Shown one piece after another: positions 28,229 to 38,307 of a stretch of 64,000 nt of DNA. Every line of letters begins with the position of its first letter. The first letter of the stretch is position 1. This DNA is from Serratia fonticola (GTDB lineage: Bacteria > Pseudomonadota > Gammaproteobacteria > Enterobacterales > Enterobacteriaceae). The stretch covers positions 3,162,001-3,226,000 of the forward strand of contig NZ_CP011254.1 in the NCBI RefSeq assembly GCF_001006005.1, given 5' to 3'. The translations under genes and the position numbers were made by a program. The notes under the pieces were generated by a model. It did no database searches. It saw nothing but the letters and a program-made list of their open reading frames with translations, and was not told the DNA's origin.

Positions 28229-29194
28229 TTATAGACAGGTGTTGACTATTGAGTTCAATATAAGAGAATCCGGGCGTAGGCTATTATGATAGTAAATGTA
28301 ATTGTTTAACATTACGGATTTTCTTCTTTTTATGTCCAATAGTTCTTCAATAGAAGATTCTAATGTTTCCTCGCATGAGAATGGTAGGTAATTTATATTT
28401 TTATTGAAGTTACCTACGCTCGAATATTTCAGTTCTTCTGATATTATAGCTCGTGATGCTGAAATGTACTCTGCAAATCGCCAACCAGTGGAGAAGTGAA
28501 GACCATTTGAAGTTATGCAAATGTCATGTTCTTTTATCGCCTTTATGAAGTTGGCGCGTTTTACCATTTTTTGATGGATTATATACTTACTCGCAATCTT
28601 TCTCGTGAAAGGTGTTTCGCCTACGCCGAAGGTTGCAATTTTTTTATATTTATTGGATAGCGTGTCCAATATGAGGAGTCTGGTCTTGTTTATATTATCA
28701 ATCTCTTCAGCTGTTGATAAATCTTCACAAGGATCCCAAAGGCCCGTTAGGAATAAGATTCTAGGTTTTTTGAAAGGTTTTGGCAAACACTCTAGATCGC
28801 TATGACGTATGATCCCCTTGCCAACAAAGCGTTTAAAGCTATTATTGAGCCAGTCAATTTTTGAGTAATCAGGGATGATGTTGTAGTTAAACCCAATAGG
28901 TTTGCACTTTTCATATAGATGGCCTAACTGTGGTGAGTAACTTCTTTTATAATAGACGTCACACCATTCATAATCCATCAGTGAGAAAAAACCCCTGTCG
29001 ATTTGATCTCCATCATGGCCATCATATATGAAATTCACACCATCAATAGTAGCCCGTAGTATTTTATCTGAATAACGATCGTTTTTATCGATTGAATCTA
29101 TATGCAACATTCCTTTTTTATGGAGCATCATAAAACCATAAAGATATTGGTTTATGTGGTGAGATTTTTTGAAAGATAGAGATACATGCACCAT
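28229..29194 (-). CDS. Glycosyltransferase-like protein, foreign A+T-rich gene
   Basis: The 321-residue protein is visibly A+T-rich (many AAA, AAT, ATA and TTA codons) against G+C-rich neighbours on both sides. The second half resembles a GT-B/CgeB-type glycosyltransferase C-terminus: HDICITSNGLHFSTGWRFAE then YISASRAIISEELKY, a G-W-R-x-x-E-x-x-A pattern with the closing Glu. PRILFLTGLWDP near 145 looks like the start of that Rossmann domain. No signal peptide or membrane segment is seen. It lies opposite to queA and tgt and splits a conserved pair. Transfer into LPS, O-antigen or flagellin glycosylation is conceivable. The exact function is not known, and it could be inactive. Confidence 0.55.
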   Translation of the reverse strand: MVHVSLSFKKSHHINQYLYGFMMLHKKGMLHIDSIDKNDRYSDKILRATIDGVNFIYDGHDGDQIDRGFFSLMDYEWCDVYYKRSYSPQLGHLYEKCKPIGFNYNIIPDYSKIDWLNNSFKRFVGKGIIRHSDLECLPKPFKKPRILFLTGLWDPCEDLSTAEEIDNINKTRLLILDTLSNKYKKIATFGVGETPFTRKIASKYIIHQKMVKRANFIKAIKEHDICITSNGLHFSTGWRFAEYISASRAIISEELKYSSVGNFNKNINYLPFSCEETLESSIEELLDIKRRKSVMLNNYIYYHNSLRPDSLILNSIVNTCL

Positions 29195-29229
29195 TAATTA
29201 TTGCCTATTTTTTATAACCATCAATATAG

Positions 29230-29406
29230 CGCTCTAGTGAGGTTGAGTGCTTTTCTTTACCAGTATTTTATCAGTTGCGGCCTGAGATAGAAAGCCTGAG
29301 CCACAAGTATGCTCTGGATGCTGAGCTAGAAGCGACTGAGCTGCAAACTATTCCCGAACTAACCTCAGCCGAGGAGCCCGTACTGATAGAAGAGTTGAAG
29401 ATGTGA
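29230..29406 (+). pseudogene. C-terminal remnant of an unidentified gene
   Basis: A 58-codon stop-bounded frame has no start codon. It reads like real protein, rich in Glu and Leu (YQLRPEIESLSHKYALDAEL, then a LEATELQTIPELTS section) and ends EELKM. It sits in the 424-bp gap between the A+T-rich gene and tgt. It looks like the tail of a gene cut off when that segment was inserted. I recognise no family. The rest of the gap holds the tgt promoter region and nothing else I can name. Confidence 0.35.
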
Positions 29407-29567
29407 CAACCAGGCAGGGAGACTGAGTGTGGGAGGGATTGAAGGTTTTAGGTGGAGATATGAGAGGGGGGGATAGAAAAGTTGGTACAATAAAGGAAAA
29501 ATCACCAAATTTTGCATACGGACATTTTGCGGGTTGGCTTGTGTCGCGGCTTACAGCGTTGTTATGA

Positions 29568-30743
<1,176 letters not shown>

Positions 30744-30776
30744 ATTAATAATTGAAAATTTAATGAGGGAATTTTA

Positions 30777-31109
30777 ATGAGCTTTTTCATTTCCGATGCA
30801 GTGGCAGCAGCAGGGGCTCCGTCTCAGGGTAGCCCGTACTCTTTGATCATTATGCTGGTGGTGTTTGGTCTGATCTTCTATTTCATGATCCTGCGCCCAC
30901 AGCAGAAACGTGCTAAAGAGCACAAAAAACTGATGGACTCCATCGGCAAGGGTGATGAAGTGTTGACCACCGGTGGCCTGATTGGCCGTGTCACTAAAGT
31001 GGCAGATACCGGTATTATTGCCATCGCGCTGAATGACACCACGGAAGTGATGATCAAGCGTGACTTCGTGGCGGCCGTTCTGCCGAAAGGTACTATGAAG
31101 GCCCTGTAA
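30777..31109 (+). CDS. yajC: Sec translocon accessory subunit YajC
   Basis: The 110-residue protein has one membrane segment (about 21-41, [20 protein letters not shown]) followed by a basic, soluble domain with [14 protein letters not shown]. It associates with SecD and SecF at the SecYEG translocon. GAGGG stands just before the ATG, and secD begins 25 bp after its stop. Confidence 0.97.
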   Translation: MSFFISDAVAAAGAPSQGSPYSLIIMLVVFGLIFYFMILRPQQKRAKEHKKLMDSIGKGDEVLTTGGLIGRVTKVADTGIIAIALNDTTEVMIKRDFVAAVLPKGTMKAL

Positions 31110-31134
31110 TTTTGTTTTCCCTAAGGGAACTGCC

Positions 31135-32982
31135 GTGCTAAACCGTTATCCTCTGTGGAAGTATCTGATGCTGATCGTAGTGATCCTCGTCGGACTGCTA
31201 TATGCGCTTCCCAACATTTACGGAGAGGATCCGGCCGTACAGATCACTGGCGCGCGCGGAGTCGCCGCCAGTGAAACTACGCTGGACCAAGTCCGTACTG
31301 TATTAGAAAAAGACAATATTGCGAGCAAGTCGATTGCGCTGGAAAACGGTGCCATCCTGGCTCGCTTTAAAGATCCTGACGTTCAGCTGCGCGCCCGTGA
31401 AGTCTTGATGGCTGAACTGGGTGACAAATATGTCGTCGCATTGAACCTCGCCCCGGCAACGCCTGCCTGGCTGGCGATGCTCAACGCCGAGCCGATGAAG
31501 CTGGGTCTGGATTTACGTGGTGGTGTGCACTTCCTGATGGAAGTCGACATGGACACCGCGCTGAGCAAGTTGCAAGAACAAACTATGGATACCCTGCGCA
31601 GCGAGCTGCGTGAAAAGGGCATTCCTTACGCTGCGATCCGCAAGTTGGACAACAACGGCGTGGAAGTTCGCTTCCGTGACAACGCCGCTCGCGACCAGGC
31701 CATCAGCTACATGACGCCACGTCAGCGCGATCTGGTGCTTTCTGCCAACGGCAGCAACACCCTGAAAGCAACGATGACCGACGCTCGCCTGAGCGAAGCA
31801 CGTGAGTATGCGGTGCAGCAGAACATCACCATCCTGCGTAATCGTGTCAACCAGCTCGGCGTTGCCGAACCGTTGGTACAGCGCCAGGGTGCCGATCGTA
31901 TCGTCGTTGAGTTGCCAGGTATCCAGGATACGGCGCGCGCCAAAGAAATTTTGGGTGCGACCGCTACGCTGGAATTCCGTCTGGTGAATACCAACGCGGA
32001 TGCGACCGCTGCGGCCAATGGCCGTGTGCCGGGTGACTCCGAGGTGAAATACACCCGTGAAGGCCAACCGGTTGTGCTGTACAAGCGTGTGATCCTGACC
32101 GGTGACCACATTACAGACTCCACCTCCAGCACCGATGAGTACAACCAGCCGCAGGTCAATATCTCGCTGGACAGCGCTGGTGGTACTGCCATGTCCAACT
32201 TCACCAAAGACAGCATTGGCAAGCCAATGGCAACGCTGTTCGTGGAGTATAAAGACAGCGGCAAGAAAGATGCCAACGGCCGTTCCGTGCTGGTGAAGCA
32301 GGAAGAAGTGATCAACGTGGCGAATATTCAGTCACGTCTGGGTAACAGCTTCCGTATCACCGGTATCAGCAACCCGAACGAAGCACGTCAGCTGTCGCTG
32401 CTGCTGCGTGCCGGTGCGTTGATTGCGCCTATCCAGATCGTGGAAGAGCGGACCATTGGTCCAACCTTGGGGCAACAGAACATCACCCAGGGCCTGGAAG
32501 CTTGCCTGTGGGGCCTGGTGGCTTCGATCGTCTTTATGGTGGTCTGGTATCGCAAGTTTGGTCTGATCGCTTCTACCGCGCTGATGGCTAACCTGGTGCT
32601 GATCGTTGGCGTAATGTCTCTGCTACCAGGGGCGACGCTAACCATGCCGGGGATTGCCGGGATCGTGCTGACGCTAGCGGTGGCGGTTGACGCCAACGTA
32701 CTGATAAACGAACGTATCAAGGAGGAACTGAAGAATGGACGATCCATTCAGCAGGCGATCCATGAGGGCTATAAAGGCGCGTTCTCCAGTATCGTTGATG
32801 CCAACGTCACGACGTTGATCACCGCGATCATTCTGTACGCAGTCGGTACCGGTTCGATCAAGGGCTTTGCAATTACCACCGCAATCGGTGTGGCGACGTC
32901 CATGTTCACCGCGATTGTCGGTACCCGTGCCATCGTCAACCTGCTTTACGGCGGCAAGCGCATTAACAAGCTGTCTATCTGA
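31135..32982 (+). CDS. secD: Protein translocase subunit SecD
   Basis: The 615-residue RND-type membrane protein has one N-terminal membrane segment, large periplasmic P1 domains (residues ~30-450, with [16 protein letters not shown] near 120) and five C-terminal segments. These include the proton-pathway block [18 protein letters not shown] near 517-534. It uses the proton gradient to pull secreted proteins into the periplasm, together with SecF. It starts at a GTG after AAGGGAA. SecF follows 10 bp later. Confidence 0.98.
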   Translation: MLNRYPLWKYLMLIVVILVGLLYALPNIYGEDPAVQITGARGVAASETTLDQVRTVLEKDNIASKSIALENGAILARFKDPDVQLRAREVLMAELGDKYVVALNLAPATPAWLAMLNAEPMKLGLDLRGGVHFLMEVDMDTALSKLQEQTMDTLRSELREKGIPYAAIRKLDNNGVEVRFRDNAARDQAISYMTPRQRDLVLSANGSNTLKATMTDARLSEAREYAVQQNITILRNRVNQLGVAEPLVQRQGADRIVVELPGIQDTARAKEILGATATLEFRLVNTNADATAAANGRVPGDSEVKYTREGQPVVLYKRVILTGDHITDSTSSTDEYNQPQVNISLDSAGGTAMSNFTKDSIGKPMATLFVEYKDSGKKDANGRSVLVKQEEVINVANIQSRLGNSFRITGISNPNEARQLSLLLRAGALIAPIQIVEERTIGPTLGQQNITQGLEACLWGLVASIVFMVVWYRKFGLIASTALMANLVLIVGVMSLLPGATLTMPGIAGIVLTLAVAVDANVLINERIKEELKNGRSIQQAIHEGYKGAFSSIVDANVTTLITAIILYAVGTGSIKGFAITTAIGVATSMFTAIVGTRAIVNLLYGGKRINKLSI

Positions 32983-32992
32983 GGAGTGCGTT

Positions 32993-33961
32993 GTGGCACA
33001 GGATTATACTGTTGAACAACTCAACTACGGCCGTAAAGTCTATGACTTTATGCGCTGGGATTACGTGGCCTTCGGCATCTCTTTGGTGCTGTTGGTAGCG
33101 TCGATCGCCACCATGTCCGTGCGTGGGTTTAACTGGGGTCTGGATTTCACCGGTGGTACGGTGATTGAAATTACTCTGGAACAACCCGCGAATCTGGACC
33201 TGATGCGCGATACGTTGGAAAAAGCCGGGTTCCAGGACCCGATTATCCAGAACTTTGGCAGCAGCCGTGACGTGATGGTGCGTATGCCACCGGCGGTCGG
33301 TACCGCTGGCCAGGAACTGGGTAACAAAGTTATTGGCGTGATCAACGAATCGGTCGATAAGAATGCGTCCGTCAAGCGTATTGAATTCGTTGGCCCGAGC
33401 GTAGGGGCAGAACTGGCACAAACCGGCGGCATGGCGCTGCTGGTGGCGTTGATCTGTATCCTGATTTACGTGGGCTTCCGTTTTGAATGGCGTTTGGCCG
33501 CGGGGGCCGTTATCGCCCTGGCGCACGACGTGGTCATCACCATGGGTGTGCTGTCGCTGTTCCATATCGAGATTGACCTGACCATCGTGGCATCCTTGAT
33601 GTCGGTGATCGGTTACTCGCTGAACGACAGTATCGTGGTATCTGACCGTATTCGTGAGAACTTCCGCAAGATCCGTCGCGGTACGCCTTATGAAATCATG
33701 AACGTCTCGCTGACGCAGACGCTGAGCCGTACCATCATGACCTCCGCCACGACGTTGATGGTGGTTCTGATGCTGTACATCTTCGGCGGCGCGATGCTGC
33801 AGGGCTTCTCACTGACCATGCTGATCGGTGTGTCTATCGGTACCATATCTTCTATCTACGTCGCCTCTGCGCTGGCGTTGAAACTGGGTATGAAACGCGA
33901 ACACATGCTGCAGCAGAAAGTGGAGAAAGAGGGCGCCGATCAGCCTTCGATCCTGCCGTGA
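32993..33961 (+). CDS. secF: Protein translocase subunit SecF
   Basis: The 322-residue partner of SecD starts at GTG 32993 ([20 protein letters not shown]), preceded by GAGGAG; the frame open back into secD is ignored. It has one membrane segment, a small periplasmic domain beginning [12 protein letters not shown], and five more segments containing [18 protein letters not shown]. It is the last gene of tgt-yajC-secDF and ends at a strong terminator. Confidence 0.98.
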   Translation: MAQDYTVEQLNYGRKVYDFMRWDYVAFGISLVLLVASIATMSVRGFNWGLDFTGGTVIEITLEQPANLDLMRDTLEKAGFQDPIIQNFGSSRDVMVRMPPAVGTAGQELGNKVIGVINESVDKNASVKRIEFVGPSVGAELAQTGGMALLVALICILIYVGFRFEWRLAAGAVIALAHDVVITMGVLSLFHIEIDLTIVASLMSVIGYSLNDSIVVSDRIRENFRKIRRGTPYEIMNVSLTQTLSRTIMTSATTLMVVLMLYIFGGAMLQGFSLTMLIGVSIGTISSIYVASALALKLGMKREHMLQQKVEKEGADQPSILP

Positions 33962-34005
33962 TTGCCCGGTGTGCGGCTGAATAAGCCACGCACCGTCTGA
34001 ACCAG

Positions 34006-34040
34006 ATGCCGGTCAGTTTACGCTGACCGGCATTTTTTTT
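34006..34040 (+). terminator. secF terminator overlapping the 3' end of ttrR
   Basis: ATGCCGGTCAG-tttacg-CTGACCGGCAT is a perfect 11-bp stem followed by a run of T (to 34040). The stop codon of the convergent ttrR gene lies in its loop (34018-34020), and the last ttrR codons lie over the 3' arm and T-run. Confidence 0.93.
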
Positions 34041-34632
34041 GCTCCTGTGCCGCCAGCAGGTTCAGCGAGCTCACCAACTCCGCCAGGCTGGTGGCCTGCA
34101 TCTTCTCCATCACTTTAGAACGGTGTACCTCTACGGTGCGTACGGCGACGAAGTAACGATCGGCGATGGCCTTGTTGGTCATACCGGCGGCAACGGCGCT
34201 GGCGATATCACGCTCGCGTGAGGTCAGCGTACTGAAACGCTGCTGCAACTGGTAGCGCTCCACTTGGCGTTGAGAATGGGCGATCCCGCGTTCCAACGCG
34301 GCGATCAGCGGTGCGGTAGCAATCGGCTTTTGCAGGAAATCCAACGCCCCCAATTTCATCTCTGCTACCGCCATAGCGATATCGCCATGACCGGTTACGA
34401 TCACCACCGCCAGCGTACTTTCCCGCTCGCGTAGCCGCTGATGGATTTGCTGCCCATCGATCCCTGGCATGCGAATATCCAGCATCACGACGCCGCATTG
34501 GTAAGGGTCGACTTGGTCGATAAAGTTTTGGCTGTCGTTCCAGATCTTCACCCGATAGTCCAGCCCTTCGAGTAAAAAGCGGCTGGCGTCGGTGACCGCC
34601 AGATCGTCATCAACCAGATGTATCAGCGCCAT
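34018..34632 (-). CDS. ttrR: Tetrathionate response regulator TtrR
   Basis: The 204-residue FixJ-type regulator has a receiver domain with acidic D8-D10, phospho-acceptor D52 (VMLDIRMPG) and the lysine of FLQKPI. A LuxR-type helix-turn-helix follows (LTSRERDIASAVAAGMTNKA, then VAVRTVEVHRSKVMEKM). It overlaps the 3' end of ttrS by 23 bases and acts with it. In Salmonella, TtrRS activates ttrBCA when tetrathionate is present; the divergent genes here are the same, so the role carries over. The coding end runs into the secF terminator. Confidence 0.92.
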   Translation of the reverse strand: MALIHLVDDDLAVTDASRFLLEGLDYRVKIWNDSQNFIDQVDPYQCGVVMLDIRMPGIDGQQIHQRLRERESTLAVVIVTGHGDIAMAVAEMKLGALDFLQKPIATAPLIAALERGIAHSQRQVERYQLQQRFSTLTSRERDIASAVAAGMTNKAIADRYFVAVRTVEVHRSKVMEKMQATSLAELVSSLNLLAAQEQKKCRSA

Positions 34633-36364
34633 GGCGTGTTTCCTTTTTGATCTCAGGGAAGAGCAGGGTAACGCGTAGCCCCTGCCGTTGTGGCGAAATC
34701 GAATAATTTTCCAGCGTCAGTTCCCCCTGCTGGCTCCTTAGCAGCCGCTGGCAGATCACCAGCCCCAGGCCAAGTCCTTCCGATTTAGTGCTGCGAAAAG
34801 GCACGAACGGCTGTGCTAACTGTTCGGCGCTGAGGCCGCCGCCATCGTCTTCCAGTATTAGCGTCTGCCGATCGCCATCGGTTTCCAGCCGCAGGGTGAT
34901 CTGCTGGGAACCGGCCTGCAGGCTGTTGTTTAACAAGTTGGTTAGCACCTGCTCCAACAGCGTGGCCTGGCTATACAACTGGCTTTTCGGGGCGATGATG
35001 ATGGCCAGCCGGCACTGAGGGTAATGCTGTTCGATGCGCATCAGCTTGATGACATTTTCCACCAGGGGGCGCAGCGTTAGCCATTGTGCGCTTTCATGGT
35101 GTGGCGTTTTGCTGACCCATTGGCGCAGATTGACGATGGTTTCTGCCCCTCGCTGCGCCTGTTGGCCAATCTGTTCGAGGATCGGCAACAGCTCGTGCTG
35201 CGGATCGCTGCGCTCAAGGCGAATACGGCAACCTTCGGCGTAGTGGCGAATAGCCGCCAGAGGCTGGTTAAGTTCGTGAGCGAAACCGGAAGCCATCTCA
35301 CCCAGGGTGCTGAGGCGTTGCGCCCGGGCTAGCGCTGCTTCTCTGGCCCGCAGCGTCAGATGCATTTGTTCTAGCTCGCGCCCACGCAGGCGGACCAGGT
35401 GGCCGATCCACAGATGGTTAGCGCCAAGCAGTAACATGCCTCCGGCGATCGTGCCAAGCAGGAGCAGATGTTGCAATGCCCAACTGTGTATCTCTTGCCA
35501 GAGTGAACGCTGTGCAGGATGGCGATCCAGATCGCGCAGCAATTGATCTACCTGGCGGGATGAGGCGGGAGCGCCCCAGGCAGGGAGACCTGGGGTATCC
35601 ACTTGCAACAACTGGCGGGTCAGCTCATCGACCAGGGGATCGGGCACGTGGTTCAAGGCGGCAAACGACCAGTTGGGATAAAGCACGCTGCTGGTCAGGC
35701 AGGGCTGTGTGCTGGGTTTGGCCAGCAGGGCACGGTAATCATCGGCTTTGAGTAATCCCTCTTTCTCCATCTCTTCCAACAGGCAAACCGGCACTATGGC
35801 CGCATCCAGCGCCCGATCGCGCAACAGATAAAGCAGGGCGTCCACGGGATAACCGCTGAAGTGCAGTTGCAGATCTTTTTCCGGATGTATGCCGGCGGCC
35901 AGCAGCTCCTTATAGCCCAGCAGATAGCCGCCAAACGCGTCAGGGGAGACCGCGCCCACTTTTTTACCAGTGAGCTGATTAGCCTCGGTCACAGGGCTAT
36001 CGCGGCGTACCAATACCACGCTGCCTATCACGTTGTTTGAGGCGTTCTGCTGATTTTGGCTGGAGCGTAAGGAGACCAACCAGCGTAACGGGTAACTATT
36101 GTCCAACTGAATATACTGCGCCGGGTTGGTGAGCAGAAAATCGACCTGGCCGTTGCTGACGGCTTCCCCCATATCGGCCAGGTTCAGCGGCAACAGTTGA
36201 AAGCTTTCGTCTGGGAACTGACGATTGAGATGGTTAATTAACGGCTGCCATTGGGCCAGGGCATGTGTATCGCCGCGTAATGCCAGCACGGCGATGGTCC
36301 ATTGCCCCGCCCAGGCCGGGCTTAACCAGCCGCATAGCAAGATCATCAGTACTGCTTTTTTCAC
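34610..36364 (-). CDS. ttrS: Tetrathionate sensor kinase TtrS
   Basis: The 584-residue protein has a signal-like N-terminus. A periplasmic PhnD-type binding domain follows (about 20-290; NGQVDFLLTNPAQYIQLD and GKKVGAVSPDAFGGYLLGYK). After one membrane segment near 305-325 comes a histidine kinase with H363 in GFAHELNQPLAAIRHYAEG. Its ATPase domain has LTNLLNNSLQAGS, LEDDGGGLS and SEGLGLGLVICQRLL. It detects tetrathionate outside and phosphorylates TtrR. The unusual substrate-binding sensor domain is typical of TtrS. Confidence 0.93.
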   Translation of the reverse strand: MKKAVLMILLCGWLSPAWAGQWTIAVLALRGDTHALAQWQPLINHLNRQFPDESFQLLPLNLADMGEAVSNGQVDFLLTNPAQYIQLDNSYPLRWLVSLRSSQNQQNASNNVIGSVVLVRRDSPVTEANQLTGKKVGAVSPDAFGGYLLGYKELLAAGIHPEKDLQLHFSGYPVDALLYLLRDRALDAAIVPVCLLEEMEKEGLLKADDYRALLAKPSTQPCLTSSVLYPNWSFAALNHVPDPLVDELTRQLLQVDTPGLPAWGAPASSRQVDQLLRDLDRHPAQRSLWQEIHSWALQHLLLLGTIAGGMLLLGANHLWIGHLVRLRGRELEQMHLTLRAREAALARAQRLSTLGEMASGFAHELNQPLAAIRHYAEGCRIRLERSDPQHELLPILEQIGQQAQRGAETIVNLRQWVSKTPHHESAQWLTLRPLVENVIKLMRIEQHYPQCRLAIIIAPKSQLYSQATLLEQVLTNLLNNSLQAGSQQITLRLETDGDRQTLILEDDGGGLSAEQLAQPFVPFRSTKSEGLGLGLVICQRLLRSQQGELTLENYSISPQRQGLRVTLLFPEIKKETRHGADTSG

Positions 36365-36402
36365 ATCATCTCCATTTTTATGATCTCGATCGCCAGCAAG
36401 AA

Positions 36403-36416
36403 TTGTCCTGGATCAA
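36403..36416 (+). promoter_or_regulatory. FNR-like site in the ttrS-ttrB divergent region
   Basis: TTGTC-CTGG-ATCAA has one perfect FNR half (ATCAA) and one half matching 3 of 5 positions (TTGTC for TTGAT). Anaerobic activation by FNR is known for Salmonella ttrBCA, so the match is plausible. Confidence 0.45.
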
Positions 36417-36430
36417 GCCGCAGTAGGGAA

Positions 36431-36444
36431 TGTGGTAAACCACA
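36431..36444. promoter_or_regulatory. Palindrome, candidate TtrR operator
   Basis: TGTGG-TAAA-CCACA is a perfect 5-bp-arm palindrome midway between ttrS and ttrB. It suits a dimer of a LuxR-type regulator. A second, looser repeat TATCA-N10-TGATA lies at 36481-36500. Assignment to TtrR is inference. Confidence 0.35.
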
Positions 36445-36517
36445 ATATGGGCGGTCGTACGCCACTTTTACACTCCTTTGTATCAGCTCCCCGGTTGATA
36501 CTTTTTGGGAGAAATCA

Positions 36518-37252
36518 ATGGATAGTGGAAAACGGCAATTTTTACAACGCCTCGGTGTCCTGACTGCGGGGGCCGCGTTGGTACCGCTGGCGCACTCCGG
36601 CTGGCAGTTGCAACCCGAGCGGCGTGAAGGCGACGGCAAAAAGCGTATGGCGATGTTGATCGACCTGCGCCGCTGTATTGGCTGCCAGGCCTGCACGGTT
36701 AGCTGTGCGGTAGAGAATCAGCTGCCGCAGGGGCAGTTTCGCACCAGTGTACTGCAGTATCAGGTCGTCACGGATAGCCAGCGTATCCCCACCAACGTGC
36801 TGTTACCGCGCCTGTGCAATCATTGCGATAACCCGCCTTGCGTGCCGGTCTGCCCGGTACAGGCAACCTTCCAGCGTGAGGACGGCATTGTGGTAATCGA
36901 TAACACCCGCTGTGTCGGCTGCGCCTACTGTGTGCAAGCCTGCCCCTATGAGGCGCGCTTTATCAACCATGAAACCCAAACCGCGGATAAATGCACCTTC
37001 TGCGTCCACCGCCTGGATGCCGGGCTGTTGCCTGCCTGCGTTGAATCCTGCGTCGGCGGTGCGCGCATGATCGGCGATCTTAACGATGAACGAGGTACTT
37101 TGAGGCGCACGCTGGAACAGCATCGAGGGGAGCTAAAGGTGCTCAAACCCGAGCAGGGGACGCACCCACAGGTGTTTTATCTGGGGCTGGATGAGGCTTT
37201 TGTCAGCCATGTCCGGGGACAACCGGCGCTGTGGCAGGAGGTACACTCATGA
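36518..37252 (+). CDS. ttrB: Tetrathionate reductase iron-sulfur subunit TtrB
   Basis: The 244-residue electron-transfer subunit carries four ferredoxin-type cysteine clusters, including CIGCQACTVSC near 48-58, CNHCDNPPCVPVCPV near 102-116 and CVGCAYCVQACPY near 134-146. The N-terminus SGKRQFLQRLGVLTAGAAL is a Tat signal peptide in which the first arginine is lysine, the same rare KR form described for Salmonella TtrB. It passes electrons from TtrC to TtrA outside the membrane. The ATG at 36518 follows GGGAGAAA; the open frame upstream is not used. Confidence 0.94.
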   Translation: MDSGKRQFLQRLGVLTAGAALVPLAHSGWQLQPERREGDGKKRMAMLIDLRRCIGCQACTVSCAVENQLPQGQFRTSVLQYQVVTDSQRIPTNVLLPRLCNHCDNPPCVPVCPVQATFQREDGIVVIDNTRCVGCAYCVQACPYEARFINHETQTADKCTFCVHRLDAGLLPACVESCVGGARMIGDLNDERGTLRRTLEQHRGELKVLKPEQGTHPQVFYLGLDEAFVSHVRGQPALWQEVHS

Positions 37253-38307
37253 TCCGCGAAGTGATGGCTCGCCCGCAGGAGATCGCCTGGTTGCCCTGGG
37301 CGGTACAGTATTTCTTTTTCATCGGTCTGGCATGTAGCAGCATTGCCATTGCGGCCTGGTTACGCTGGCGTTCAGCGTCTGAGGCATCTCGGCTGGAGCT
37401 GGCTGCCGTTTCGCTGGCGGTGGTGAGCGGCACCGTGGCCCCGTTGGCCCTGAGTGCGGATTTACATCAGCCCGCTCGAATCTGGCACTTCTATGCCCAT
37501 TTCGCACCTTGGTCGTGGATGTCTCTTGGCTCGGTGTTTTTACCACTGTTTACCTTGCTGGTCGTGGCCTATTTCATTTTGCTGCTGCGTTGCCAACTGA
37601 GGGCAAAAGCCCTGCCGTTCTGGGCGCGTTGGTTACAGATTTGGCCCGCTTGGCAAGAAGAGAAATGGCTGCGTTGGGTGGCATTGGCCACGCTGCTTTC
37701 AGCAGTCAGCATCCTGCTCTATACCGGCCGGGAAGTGTCCGTGCTGCGTTCACAACCGCTGTGGTACAGCCTGTGGTTACCTTGGCTATTGCTGCTTACC
37801 GCTATGCAGGCCGTTCCGCCAATGCTGGCCTATTGGTTACGCCATGAACCGCAATGGCAATCGCGCTTGGCACGCTATCAAGGGCTCTCTCTGCTGTTGC
37901 TGTGCCTCTCCAGCCTAGGCTGGTGGTTGGACGGTAGTGACTCTGCCGCTGCGCTGCGTCAGTTACCTACTCAGGGGAGCGTTTGGTCATGGGTTGGCAG
38001 CGCATTTACCGTCTTGATCCTGCTATTGATGGTTTCGGCTTGGCGATCGCGTCATCGGGCGCTAGGGACGGCAGGTCTGTTTGCACAGTGCGTGGCAGCG
38101 TTGCTGCTCTGTTGGGGCGTGCGCTGGATGCTGCTGATGCAAACCCAGACGCTGCCCAAGTTCAATATATTGCTCAACCCCTATGTGTTACCGCTCGGCA
38201 GCGAGGGGCTATTGGCCATCCTCGGTACCTTCGGGCTGTGGCTGGCATTGATCATCGGGGTTCGTGAATTACAGCATGGGTTGATGGAGAAAAAACGCTA
38301 TGGCTAA
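37249..38307 (+). CDS. ttrC: Tetrathionate reductase membrane subunit TtrC
   Basis: The 352-residue NrfD/PsrC-type membrane protein has about nine hydrophobic segments (from LPWAVQYFFFIGLACSSIAI on). It oxidises menaquinol and feeds electrons to TtrB. Its ATG overlaps the ttrB stop (ATGA), and the following ttrA start lies within its last eight bases, so the three are one translationally coupled operon. Confidence 0.9.
   Translation: MIREVMARPQEIAWLPWAVQYFFFIGLACSSIAIAAWLRWRSASEASRLELAAVSLAVVSGTVAPLALSADLHQPARIWHFYAHFAPWSWMSLGSVFLPLFTLLVVAYFILLLRCQLRAKALPFWARWLQIWPAWQEEKWLRWVALATLLSAVSILLYTGREVSVLRSQPLWYSLWLPWLLLLTAMQAVPPMLAYWLRHEPQWQSRLARYQGLSLLLLCLSSLGWWLDGSDSAAALRQLPTQGSVWSWVGSAFTVLILLLMVSAWRSRHRALGTAGLFAQCVAALLLCWGVRWMLLMQTQTLPKFNILLNPYVLPLGSEGLLAILGTFGLWLALIIGVRELQHGLMEKKRYG

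Noticed and set aside
28229..29194. Transposase or phage gene in the A+T-rich insert
   Set aside because: No catalytic DDE, HUH or integrase motif, no terminal repeats and no target duplication could be recognised; the sequence fits a glycosyltransferase better.
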